From: Alphaproteobacteria bacterium
Lineage (GTDB): Bacteria > Pseudomonadota > Alphaproteobacteria > Rs-D84
NCBI GenBank assembly: GCA_017425725.1
Contig: JAFOXU010000137.1
Span: 1-12,382, forward strand
Direction of reading: 5' to 3'
DNA length: 12,382 nucleotides
This document shows, piece by piece, positions 6,260 to 12,348 of the stretch. Position 1 is the first letter of the stretch, and the number at the start of each line of letters is the position of its first letter. A model generated the notes under the pieces. The model saw only the letters and a list, made by a program, of their open reading frames with translations. It searched no databases and had not been told where the DNA came from. A program made the position numbers and the translations under genes.

Positions 6260-8659
6260 TTAAACGTCCAAATTTGCATCTAATGCATTTTCGACAATAA
6301 AGTCACGACGTGGTTCAACAACGTCACCCATTAACATGGATACAACTTCGTCTGCCTTGGCAGCATCGTCAATACGAACTTGGAACAAAGAACGATGATT
6401 TGGGTCCATTGTTGTTTCCCATAATTGTTCAGCGTTCATTTCACCAAGACCTTTGTATCGTTGAATTTTTAATCCTGTTTTTGCGTATTCAAATGCTGTA
6501 TTTAGCAGTGTTAACGCACCCCAAATTTTTTGTGATTTTGATTTTACACGCAATACAGTTGGTTTGCTAAATGTTTCAATTAATTCTTCACGTCCATCAA
6601 GACGGTGCCAACTGCGGATTTCCATACCATTTATTTTTTCACGTGGTAACAGATATGTTTCTTTGACGCTGCGTAATGTGCGTGTTATTTCAATACCTGT
6701 GTCTGTGCTGGATATTTTCCATCCACGTTCAAATTCCAATTCTTGGGAATCAAGCATGTTTTGTGTTGATGCAAAATTTTCTGGGCTTTCGTTTTCAAAT
6801 ACACCGTTTAATGCCAACGCTTCGACAAAACGCAAAGGCATAATATGATTCAGTGGTTGCAGACAATTACGCATATCCAAGACCAAGCCAAGTAAACGTT
6901 TTAAATCTGCACCAGAAACCTGAACACCATTTGATGTTTCAATCATGCCATCTGTTGCAAGCTGTTCCATCAGATAGTCGTCCATTTCACGTTCATTTTG
7001 CAGATAAATCTGTTGTTTACCACGTGTTACACCGTACAAAGGTGGTTTTGCAACGTAAATATATCCACGTTCAATTGCCTGTGGCATATGACGATAGAAG
7101 AACGTCATCAACAATGTTTGGATGTGTTGACCGTCAACGTCAGCATCGGTCATGATGATAACTTTGTGATAACGCATTTTTTCAATATCGAATTCGTCTT
7201 TGCCGATACCTGCACCCATTGTTGTAATCAGTGCACCAATTGTGTCAGACCCCAGCATTTTATCAAAACGTACACGTTCAACATTTAAGATTTTTCCACG
7301 CAATGGTAAGATTGCCTGTGTTTTACGATCACGACCTTGTTTTGCAGTACCGCCAGCAGAATCCCCCTCAACAATAAACAATTCGCATTTTGCAGGGTCA
7401 CGTTCAGAGCATCCAGCCAATTTTCCAGGTAGACCACCCAGTTCTGGGCCTGTTTTCTTACGTGATAATTCACGTGCCTTGCGTGCGGCTTCACGTGCGG
7501 TTGCAGCTTCGATGATTTTATCGATAATTGTTTTAGAAATTGCAGGATTTTCATCCAAGAATTCGTACAGCATTTCAGATACTGTGCTTTCAACAATTGG
7601 ACGAACCTCGCTTGATACCAGTTTGTCTTTTGTTTGTGACCCAAACTTTGGATCTGGGATTTTTACACTGACGATACTTGTTAAACCTTCACGGAAGTCT
7701 TCACCAGATAAATTGATATCTTTCTTGGTTCCTTTTTCTGAAATGTATTTATTAATTGCACGTGTTAAACCTGCACGGAAACCAGCCAAGTGTGTTCCAC
7801 CATCACGGTTTGGAATATTGTTTGTAAAGCACAAGGATGTTTCTGTGTATGCGGTTGTCCATTGCAAGACGATTTCAATATATGTATCGTCTTGTTGTTT
7901 TATCATCTGAATTGGTTCGCGATTTAACAATTCTTTGGATTTGTCCAGGTATGTTGCAAAACCTTTTAATCCATCAACACTGTGGAATTCACGTTCTTTC
8001 TTTTCAGAACCACGTAAATCTTCCAAAATAATTTTTACATTTGCATTCAGATAAGATTGTTCACGCAACCATGTTTCCATTGTATCAAAACTAAATTCTG
8101 TGCCAGTAAATGTTTCAGCAGATGGCAAGAATGTAACTTCGGTTCCATGTTCAATGCCGGATTTGTTTTCTGTGATTTTTAAGTCACATGTTGGAACGCC
8201 GTCTGCAAAAGACATAAACGCTTCTTTGTCACCACGCCATACACGAACTTCCAACCATTTTGATAATGCGTTTACAACAGATACACCAACACCGTGCAGA
8301 CCGCCAGATACCTTGTACGCACCATTACTTTCGTTATCGAATTTTCCACCAGCATGCAATTCACACATGATTAATTCCAGTGCGCTGCGACCTGTTTCAT
8401 GATTGATGTCAAATGGCATACCACGACCGTTGTCACGGATAGTTGCACTGCCATCAGCATTCAATGATACATAGACAGTGTCGGCATAACCAGCCATTGC
8501 TTCGTCAATCGAGTTGTTAACAACTTCGTATATCATGTGATGCAAACCTGCGCCACCTTCGCCAACGTCACCGATGTACATCCCAGGACGTTTTTTTACC
8601 GCTTCTAGTCCTTTTAAAACCTTAATGGAATCACCAGTATATTCATTATTTACAGACAT
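6260..8659 (-). CDS. gyrB: DNA gyrase subunit B
   Basis: ATPase and Toprim subunit of DNA gyrase, which with GyrA introduces negative supercoils; 799 aa, full length. The GHKL ATPase domain shows EVVNNSIDEA (catalytic Glu45, Asn49, Asp52), DNGRGMP (from Asp76) and GGLHGVGVSVVNALS (119-133). The transducer domain is followed by the Toprim signature EGDSAGG (Glu431 to Gly437) and DADVDG with metal-binding Asp505 and Asp507. The C-terminus has the standard YKGLGEMN tail and ends DANLDV. After DADVDG the usual S/A-HIRT reads QHIQT, an odd pair of substitutions. The start is ATG at 8659 with AAAGGA about 9 bases upstream and the family-typical YTGDSIKVLKGLEAV N-terminus. gyrA is not in the window. 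Expression is likely from the promoter at 8688-8716, which overlaps that of the divergent RusA-like gene; gyrB is commonly supercoiling-controlled, but that is not shown here. Confidence 0.98.
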   Translation of the reverse strand: MSVNNEYTGDSIKVLKGLEAVKKRPGMYIGDVGEGGAGLHHMIYEVVNNSIDEAMAGYADTVYVSLNADGSATIRDNGRGMPFDINHETGRSALELIMCELHAGGKFDNESNGAYKVSGGLHGVGVSVVNALSKWLEVRVWRGDKEAFMSFADGVPTCDLKITENKSGIEHGTEVTFLPSAETFTGTEFSFDTMETWLREQSYLNANVKIILEDLRGSEKKEREFHSVDGLKGFATYLDKSKELLNREPIQMIKQQDDTYIEIVLQWTTAYTETSLCFTNNIPNRDGGTHLAGFRAGLTRAINKYISEKGTKKDINLSGEDFREGLTSIVSVKIPDPKFGSQTKDKLVSSEVRPIVESTVSEMLYEFLDENPAISKTIIDKIIEAATAREAARKARELSRKKTGPELGGLPGKLAGCSERDPAKCELFIVEGDSAGGTAKQGRDRKTQAILPLRGKILNVERVRFDKMLGSDTIGALITTMGAGIGKDEFDIEKMRYHKVIIMTDADVDGQHIQTLLMTFFYRHMPQAIERGYIYVAKPPLYGVTRGKQQIYLQNEREMDDYLMEQLATDGMIETSNGVQVSGADLKRLLGLVLDMRNCLQPLNHIMPLRFVEALALNGVFENESPENFASTQNMLDSQELEFERGWKISSTDTGIEITRTLRSVKETYLLPREKINGMEIRSWHRLDGREELIETFSKPTVLRVKSKSQKIWGALTLLNTAFEYAKTGLKIQRYKGLGEMNAEQLWETTMDPNHRSLFQVRIDDAAKADEVVSMLMGDVVEPRRDFIVENALDANLDV

Positions 8660-8679
8660 TTAATTTTCCTTTCTTTTTT

Positions 8680-8694
8680 CTATGTAAAACATAG
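8680..8694. repeat. Short inverted repeat over the gyrB -10 region
   Basis: Perfect 6-bp arms CTATGT and ACATAG flank a 3-base A spacer. The repeat covers the proposed gyrB -10 hexamer and the predicted start of transcription, where an operator or a 5'-end RNA hairpin could act. It is short and in AT-rich DNA, so coincidence is possible. Confidence 0.35.
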
Positions 8695-8716
8695 CAATTT
8701 CTGGTATAATTATCAA
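8688..8716 (-). promoter_or_regulatory. Putative gyrB sigma70 promoter
   Basis: Read on the minus strand, TTGATA (8716-8711; one mismatch to TTGACA) is followed by a 17-base spacer and TATGTT (8693-8688; four of six matches to TATAAT). Predicted transcription starts near 8681, giving a leader of about 22 bases with the AAAGGA ribosome-binding site. The spacing is optimal although the -10 is weak. Confidence 0.6.
8702..8710 (+). promoter_or_regulatory. Putative extended -10 promoter of the RusA-like gene
   Basis: TGG followed by a perfect TATAAT (8705-8710) makes an extended -10 element; the expected -35 position (8682-8687) is poor, as is usual for this promoter class. Transcription would start near 8717, about 17 bases before the ATG at 8734. 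The element lies inside the -35/-10 spacer of the gyrB promoter on the other strand. Confidence 0.6.
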
Positions 8717-8733
8717 GTAAAAAGGGGCATAAA

Positions 8734-9303
8734 ATGAAATTTAAATTGTTATATTTTGGTGATATTTTAATCAATCCAAAAAAACGTGCACAGCATATTG
8801 CAGATATTCGTATGCAGTTTCATCCACAGTTAAAAAAATTGGTCGAACACAGCCCTTGGAATAATCTGACACAGTATATGGTGCCAAATCCGACGAAAAG
8901 TCCAATTACAACACGTCATGTCGGTGGAATTGACTGGAATCCGATTATTACACCGAATTTAAAGTTGATTGCAGAATTAGATATCCAAATGATGCATCCA
9001 GAAATTGTCGGTGTGCCACGCAGTGATATTGATAATCGTGTTAAAACAATTATGGATGGTTTGCGTTGTCCACAAAACGAACATGAAATTGGTGCAAATA
9101 CACCAAATGACATTGGGCCAATTTACACATTGTTGGATGATGATCATTTGATAACAAAATTGTCTGTTAATACCAGTCACTTGTTAGATGCGGGTATTTT
9201 TTCTGAAAATATTCAACGTTCGCCAGATTCAATATTTATGTTGATTGACGTAAATGTGCGTGTTGCCGAAGGGACGTTGGAAAACCTGCCGTTTATGGTT
9301 TAA
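8734..9303 (+). CDS. RusA-like Holliday junction resolvase family endonuclease
   Basis: 189 aa. The central motif RSDIDNRVKTIMDGL matches the RusA pattern D-x-D-N-x-x-K-x-x-x-D-x-L (E. coli Asp70, Asp72, Lys76), giving Asp98, Asp100, Asn101 and Lys104 here. LDDDHLITKL at about 134-143 corresponds to the third acidic site (Asp91 of RusA) and its following beta strand. RusA dimers cut four-way DNA junctions with Mg2+. This protein is longer than E. coli RusA (120 aa), with about 30 extra N-terminal residues, a longer loop between the motifs and a longer tail. AAAAAGGGG lies just before the ATG. The gene stands alone, divergent from gyrB and followed by a strong terminator, with no phage genes nearby, unlike most rusA genes. 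The fold is well supported by the motif; resolvase activity is inferred, and a general RusA-fold nuclease is the main alternative. Confidence 0.75.
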   Translation: MKFKLLYFGDILINPKKRAQHIADIRMQFHPQLKKLVEHSPWNNLTQYMVPNPTKSPITTRHVGGIDWNPIITPNLKLIAELDIQMMHPEIVGVPRSDIDNRVKTIMDGLRCPQNEHEIGANTPNDIGPIYTLLDDDHLITKLSVNTSHLLDAGIFSENIQRSPDSIFMLIDVNVRVAEGTLENLPFMV

Positions 9304-9331
9304 AAAATACCGCCCAATCGGGCGGTTTTTT
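9302..9331. terminator. Bidirectional rho-independent terminator
   Basis: A GC-rich 7-bp stem (ACCGCCC at 9309-9315, GGGCGGT at 9320-9326) with a 4-base loop is flanked by an A run (9302-9307) and a T run (9326-9331). It can end transcription of the RusA-like gene on the plus strand and of the helical-protein gene on the minus strand. Confidence 0.92.
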
Positions 9332-9346
9332 ATATGTATATTATTT

Positions 9347-9892
9347 TTATTCAATACAACAATTAACGGCATTTTTTACCCATGATTTTAATTTTGATAC
9401 CTTGCCGCCGTCTGTTTTTGTTGGGGCAGGGGTTGTTTTTGCAGGGGCTGATTTTTTTGTTGTTTTTGATTCTTTTGCATCGCCTGTCAGCATGCCCATA
9501 TTTAATCCCCAGAACATAGAATACAATTCATAAGACTGGTCGAATAATTCATATGCTGTTTTTTTGTCGCCAGATGCCAATGCCTTGGTTCCAACCTCAA
9601 ATACACGCATGGCAGCAGCCAGCAAGTGTTTAGAAATGCACCATACTTCACCTTCGTATGCAGGGATGATTTTTAGCATCGCATTTTTACGCATTTCACG
9701 AACGTCATTGATTAAATCGTAAAATTCGTGTTTGCCTGTTTTTGCGCCAGAAAACATTAAGTGTTCTTCGATAGAAATCAAGTTCATAATACCAATTGTT
9801 AAATCTTGGTCGGATGACAAATCTTTTGGGTTAACTTTTTTTGCAGCATCCAGTGCTTCGACATATTCTTGAACAGATTTAATTTTTTTCAT
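9347..9892 (-). CDS. Helical protein of unknown function with polybasic tail ending CCIE
   Basis: 181 aa from the chosen start. An in-frame ATG exists 12 bases earlier (9904), but GGGGGA sits about 5 bases before the ATG at 9892 and overlaps the earlier one, so MKKIKSVQEY is the likelier N-terminus. Residues about 5-125 look like an all-helical domain with conspicuous polar residues: IEEH at 41-44, GEVWCISKH at 81-89 and SYELYSMFWGLNMG at 120-133. This is followed by a low-complexity Lys/Thr/Ala/Pro linker (about 138-163) and a basic amphipathic C-terminal helix that ends Cys-Cys-Ile-Glu. There is no signal peptide. It is 16 bases downstream of, and probably co-transcribed with, the CPVC membrane protein gene. 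I have an impression of similar proteins in Patescibacteria (CPR) genomes but cannot verify it. Function unknown; metal or redox work with its partner is speculative. Confidence 0.8.
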   Translation of the reverse strand: MKKIKSVQEYVEALDAAKKVNPKDLSSDQDLTIGIMNLISIEEHLMFSGAKTGKHEFYDLINDVREMRKNAMLKIIPAYEGEVWCISKHLLAAAMRVFEVGTKALASGDKKTAYELFDQSYELYSMFWGLNMGMLTGDAKESKTTKKSAPAKTTPAPTKTDGGKVSKLKSWVKNAVNCCIE

Positions 9893-9908
9893 ATTTTCCC
9901 CCATCTAT

Positions 9909-10406
9909 TTAAAAACACAACATCATTGCCCAGCTGGCTAAAGCAAGTGCAGCAACCGGTAATACAACTTTTTCAAATGGAAAGTGCGCGTGTCCGCCAT
10001 TTTTCTTTTTCATCCATTGATATAATTTAGATGTAAAGATAAATATAAATGCACCACACAATGTACCAAACAATACAGGGTCCATAATCAAACCACCACA
10101 AATCAATGTTGGATTGTATTCAACCACACCCATATATACAAAACCGACCATCGCAATCGAAGCCAGTATGACGATTACATCACGACCCCAAAAGTGCCAA
10201 TTTCGTTTGTCCATAAACTTTAATGTCCAATATCCCAACAGTGTCAATAATGCGCCAGCCCACAGGCCAACAACACTGTCTGGAACGCCCAAACGTCTGG
10301 CGATATCAAGACCTGCGCCAATCGCAATTGTACATACGGGACATGCAGGATTTGCAATCGCAGACATAGGTAACAGTGCGGCAATTGCAGCAATAATTTT
10401 ACGCAT
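9909..10406 (-). CDS. Exported small membrane protein with CPVC motif, unknown function
   Basis: 165 aa. The N-terminus MRKIIAAIAALLPMSAIA is a likely Sec signal peptide with cleavage after Ala18; just beyond it is CPVC (Cys22, Cys25), a CxxC pair expected to face the periplasm. Four further hydrophobic helices are visible at about 45-65, 76-94, 108-130 and 147-164, with a short His-rich loop (GGHAHFPFEK at 137-146) before the last. Additional cysteines are at 103, 117 and 164. The start at 10406 has AAAGGAAA immediately upstream; an in-frame ATG at 10457 would add a charged 17-residue extension before the signal peptide and precedes the putative transcription start, so it was rejected. It is the first gene of a pair with the helical CCIE protein. 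The CxxC and His loop suggest thiol-redox or metal handling, but no family could be named with confidence. Confidence 0.82.
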   Translation of the reverse strand: MRKIIAAIAALLPMSAIANPACPVCTIAIGAGLDIARRLGVPDSVVGLWAGALLTLLGYWTLKFMDKRNWHFWGRDVIVILASIAMVGFVYMGVVEYNPTLICGGLIMDPVLFGTLCGAFIFIFTSKLYQWMKKKNGGHAHFPFEKVVLPVAALALASWAMMLCF

Positions 10407-10428
10407 ATTTCCTTTCCTTTTTGTTTTA

Positions 10429-10439
10429 AGACTAAGTCT
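10429..10439. repeat. Short dyad upstream of the CPVC gene
   Basis: Perfect 5-bp arms AGACT and AGTCT around a central A lie near the predicted transcription start of the CPVC/helical gene pair, a position where a repressor could bind. The repeat is short, so confidence is low. Confidence 0.3.
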
Positions 10440-10442
10440 ATT

Positions 10443-10468
10443 ATTATAAATACGCAAAAAAAAGTCAA
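10443..10468 (-). promoter_or_regulatory. Putative promoter of the CPVC/helical gene pair
   Basis: On the minus strand TTGACT (10468-10463) precedes TATAAT (10448-10443) with a 14-base spacer, shorter than ideal; using the overlapping TAATAA two bases on gives 16. A run of T residues fills the spacer. The rest of the 10407-10541 gap is AT-rich and must also hold the galE promoter, for which only weak -10-like hexamers (TATAAA at 10495, TATTAT at 10515) are visible. Confidence 0.45.
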
Positions 10469-10541
10469 CATGCCTTAAATCGTAATAAAATATGTATAAA
10501 TTATGACCATTTTATATTATACTGAAAAAAAAGGACTTGAT

Positions 10542-11540
10542 ATGAATATACTAATTACTGGTGCCACTGGGTTTATTGCATCGCACACAATTGTTGAATT
10601 AATTGAGTCTGGTCATAATATAATTGGAATTGATAATTTATCAAATTCATCTGCAGATGTTGTTGATAAAATTGCAAAAATAACCGGTAAAAAAATTGAT
10701 TTTTATCCAGTCGATATTTGTGATTATTCTGCTTTGAAATCTGTGTTAAAAGACAAAAAAATTGACTGTTGTATGCATTTTGCTGGATTAAAGGCTGTCG
10801 GTGAATCTGTGGCAAAACCAATTGAATACTATGAAAACAATATTGGTGGAACAATTACACTGTTAAAGGTTTTAAAAGAAATAGGGTGTAAAAATCTTAT
10901 ATTCTCGTCCAGTGCAACTGTGTATGGCACACCTGAATTTGTTCCAATAACCGAAGAATGTCCAAAAGGTATTTGTACAAATCCGTATGGTTGGACAAAG
11001 TCAATGATAGAACAAATTTTATTAGATTTGCAAAATGCAGATAAATCTTGGAATGTCGTAATATTGCGTTACTTTAATCCAATTGGTGCACATCCAAGTG
11101 GTGTTATCGGGGAAAATCCAAATGGGGTACCAAATAATTTAATGCCATATATTACCCAGGTCGCATCTGGAAAACGTGAAAAATTGTTTGTGTATGGTGA
11201 TGATTATGATACGCCAGATGGTACAGGTGTGCGTGATTATATACATGTTGTTGATTTGGCACAGGGACATGTAAAGGCATTAAATGCAATAAATAATAAT
11301 TGTGGTTGTGAAATATTTAATCTGGGAACAGGACATGGCTATTCGGTGCTGGATGTTGTAAGGACATTTGAAAAAGTAAATGGTATTAAAATACCATATG
11401 AAATTGTTGCCAGACGTTCTGGTGATATTGCAATGTGTTATGCGTCACCGGACAAGGCGAACAGTGTATTGGGATGGTCGGCAAAATATTCGTTGGAAGA
11501 TATGTGCCGTGATTCCTGGAATTATCAGCAAAAGAATTAA
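10542..11540 (+). CDS. galE: UDP-glucose 4-epimerase (possibly dual Glc/GlcNAc specificity)
   Basis: Extended short-chain dehydrogenase that interconverts UDP-glucose and UDP-galactose with bound NAD; 332 aa against 338 in E. coli. Residue numbering matches E. coli GalE: Ser124 in SSSATVYG, Tyr149 and Lys153 of the YxxxK catalytic pair (YGWTK), HFAGLKAVGESV around 79-90, RYFNPIGAHPSG and GTGVRDYIHV. Two departures stand out. The NAD-binding motif is TGATGFIAS, so the third Gly of GxxGxxG is Ala13. The substrate gatekeeper, Tyr299 in E. coli, is Cys299 here, as in human GALE, which also epimerises UDP-GlcNAc/GalNAc. The start ATG at 10542 has AAGGA 7 bases upstream and gives the family N-terminus MNILITG; an in-frame ATG at 10503 has no ribosome-binding site. 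The gene stands alone and would feed surface polysaccharide synthesis. Confidence 0.95.
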   Translation: MNILITGATGFIASHTIVELIESGHNIIGIDNLSNSSADVVDKIAKITGKKIDFYPVDICDYSALKSVLKDKKIDCCMHFAGLKAVGESVAKPIEYYENNIGGTITLLKVLKEIGCKNLIFSSSATVYGTPEFVPITEECPKGICTNPYGWTKSMIEQILLDLQNADKSWNVVILRYFNPIGAHPSGVIGENPNGVPNNLMPYITQVASGKREKLFVYGDDYDTPDGTGVRDYIHVVDLAQGHVKALNAINNNCGCEIFNLGTGHGYSVLDVVRTFEKVNGIKIPYEIVARRSGDIAMCYASPDKANSVLGWSAKYSLEDMCRDSWNYQQKN

Positions 11541-11556
11541 TAGTTTGTTGGAATGT

Positions 11557-11595
11557 AAAAAAAAGATGTTTGGCTGAAACCAAACATCTTTTTTT
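11557..11595. terminator. Bidirectional rho-independent terminator
   Basis: A 9-bp stem (GATGTTTGG at 11565-11573, CCAAACATC at 11580-11588) with loop CTGAAA is preceded by eight A and followed by seven T. It sits between convergent galE and the 153-aa hypothetical gene and can serve both. Confidence 0.93.
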
Positions 11596-11600
11596 AGTGT

Positions 11601-12062
11601 TTATTTTGATGCTTCCAAAGTCTTTAACGCCATGATTTCTTCTGGTGTTAATGAATTGTGTGCCTCGTTGATACGATCTAGTTCTTTTGACTTTTCCTGT
11701 ATAGCATGCGCAATATCAAAAATATCTTGCTGTTGTGGATTTGTGTATCCGTCACCTTCATACCAATCCATTTCTGCAACCATGATTGGTTCTGCACCTT
11801 GATTTTGATTTGCAACATAAATACGATAGTAGCCATAATCCCATGCGTTACCGTACGAGAATAACATTTTGCCAGCGGCATCTGTTACAGTATAAATATC
11901 ATCACCAGGTGTGGCTTTGCGTGTGATTTTAATATCATTACGTTTTAAAGTTGTTAACAAAGTTGCTTTTACAATTGGGTTTAATGGTTTTTGTGGAATA
12001 CGGCTTGTGCGTTCCTTGCCATTATAAATCACAGTTTCCTTTTTTGCGTTTCCCATACTCAT
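11601..12062 (-). CDS. Hypothetical cytoplasmic protein, 153 aa
   Basis: No family recognised. The N-terminal 30 residues are basic and polar. The middle (about 45-105) looks like a mixed beta domain rich in aromatics: it contains DDIYTVTDAAGKMLFSYG, YGYYRIYVANQ and a hydrophobic strand into EMDWYEGDGY. The last 45 residues are predicted helical and charged (DIFDIAHAIQEKSKELDRI). There is no signal peptide or membrane segment. The ATG at 12062 has a strong AAGGAG 7 bases upstream; the Met two codons later is less well spaced. A perfect consensus promoter (12093-12121) and a clean terminator make this a single-gene, probably well-expressed unit. The aromatic-rich fold with Gly/Asp turns could be a ligand-binding or structural module, but nothing in the neighbourhood points to a role. 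Confidence 0.8.
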   Translation of the reverse strand: MSMGNAKKETVIYNGKERTSRIPQKPLNPIVKATLLTTLKRNDIKITRKATPGDDIYTVTDAAGKMLFSYGNAWDYGYYRIYVANQNQGAEPIMVAEMDWYEGDGYTNPQQQDIFDIAHAIQEKSKELDRINEAHNSLTPEEIMALKTLEASK

Positions 12063-12092
12063 AATAGGTCTCCTTAGTTTATATATACAAGT

Positions 12093-12121
12093 ATTATAGT
12101 AAATAATTGCCTTTTTGTCAA
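12093..12121 (-). promoter_or_regulatory. Perfect consensus sigma70 promoter of the 153-aa gene
   Basis: On the minus strand TTGACA (12121-12116), a 17-base spacer and TATAAT (12098-12093) match the sigma70 consensus exactly. Transcription would start near 12086, with a leader of about 24 bases that carries AAGGAG at 12075-12070. Confidence 0.9.
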
Positions 12122-12141
12122 GGTGTTGAGTGTTTTGTCAA
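12113..12141 (-). repeat. Direct repeat of TTGACAAAA, 20-base period
   Basis: Read on the minus strand, TTGACAAAA occurs at 12141-12133 and again at 12121-12113, two helical turns apart. The downstream copy contains the -35 of the consensus promoter; the upstream copy has no good -10 at the right distance, so it may be a regulator site, a vestigial promoter or chance. Confidence 0.4.
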
Positions 12142-12173
12142 CAATAAGTTTTGGACAATGTTTGTTTATTCTG

Positions 12174-12312
12174 ATAGCCGCCCGAGGGATTGTGTATTCC
12201 CACACACTTTGTGTGCGGGCCCCTTTCCAAATCGCAACGGTTTCGCTGCGTTGTACTTGCAAAACCTGCTATTTTGTCGGACCCTGGGGTCCTTATCCAC
12301 CACAACTATACC
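12174..12312 (-). other. GC-rich, hairpin-rich intergenic block; candidate structured RNA or repeat element
   Basis: About 53% GC by my count, clearly above its AT-rich surroundings. At least four stems are visible: CCC/GGG plus CACAC/GTGTG around a 3-base loop (12199-12219), CGCAAC/GCTGCG (12233-12250), CAAAA/TTTTG (12260-12276) and GGACCC/GGGTCC (12279-12292). In the first two the only imperfect pair is A-C on the plus strand but G-U on the minus strand, which suggests selection on a minus-strand RNA. Open frames run through it on both strands (for example plus 12107-12343), but they overlap each other and the neighbouring promoter and terminator, so I do not call a protein. No known RNA family was recognised; a dispersed repeat is the main alternative. 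Confidence 0.4.
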
Positions 12313-12313
12313 A
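12305..12313 (-). promoter_or_regulatory. Possible extended -10 upstream of the hairpin block
   Basis: Minus-strand TGG followed by TATAGT (12310-12305) resembles an extended -10 and would start transcription near 12298, at the edge of the hairpin block. It abuts the T run of the tRNA terminator and has no clear -35, so it is only a candidate. Confidence 0.3.
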
Positions 12314-12341
12314 AAAATTAAACCCCGAATAAATCGGGGTT
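12313..12341 (-). terminator. Rho-independent terminator of the tRNA gene
   Basis: An 8-bp stem (AACCCCGA at 12321-12328 and TCGGGGTT at 12334-12341) with a 5-base loop is followed on the minus strand by TAATTTTT. It starts 7 bases after the CCA end of the tRNA. Confidence 0.88.
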
Positions 12342-12348
12342 GAATCTT

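Noticed and set aside
7200..7910. 236-codon open frame on the plus strand
   Set aside because: It is fully antisense to the conserved Toprim and transducer regions of gyrB, and its low-complexity Ser/Pro/Arg content is typical of a shadow frame.
10114..10449. 111-codon open frame on the plus strand
   Set aside because: It is antisense to the CPVC membrane protein gene and runs over its promoter; no ribosome-binding site.
12107..12343. Overlapping open frames on both strands across the hairpin block (plus 12107-12343, plus 12123-12332, minus 12074-12262)
   Set aside because: Several frames are open at once, they run into the consensus promoter and the tRNA terminator, and none has a convincing ribosome-binding site. 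Coding in one of them is not fully excluded, so the block is flagged as a finding instead.
12063..12348. Integrated element attachment site at the tRNA 3' end
   Set aside because: I saw no second copy of the tRNA 3' sequence and no integrase gene in the window, so there is no positive evidence for an att pair.
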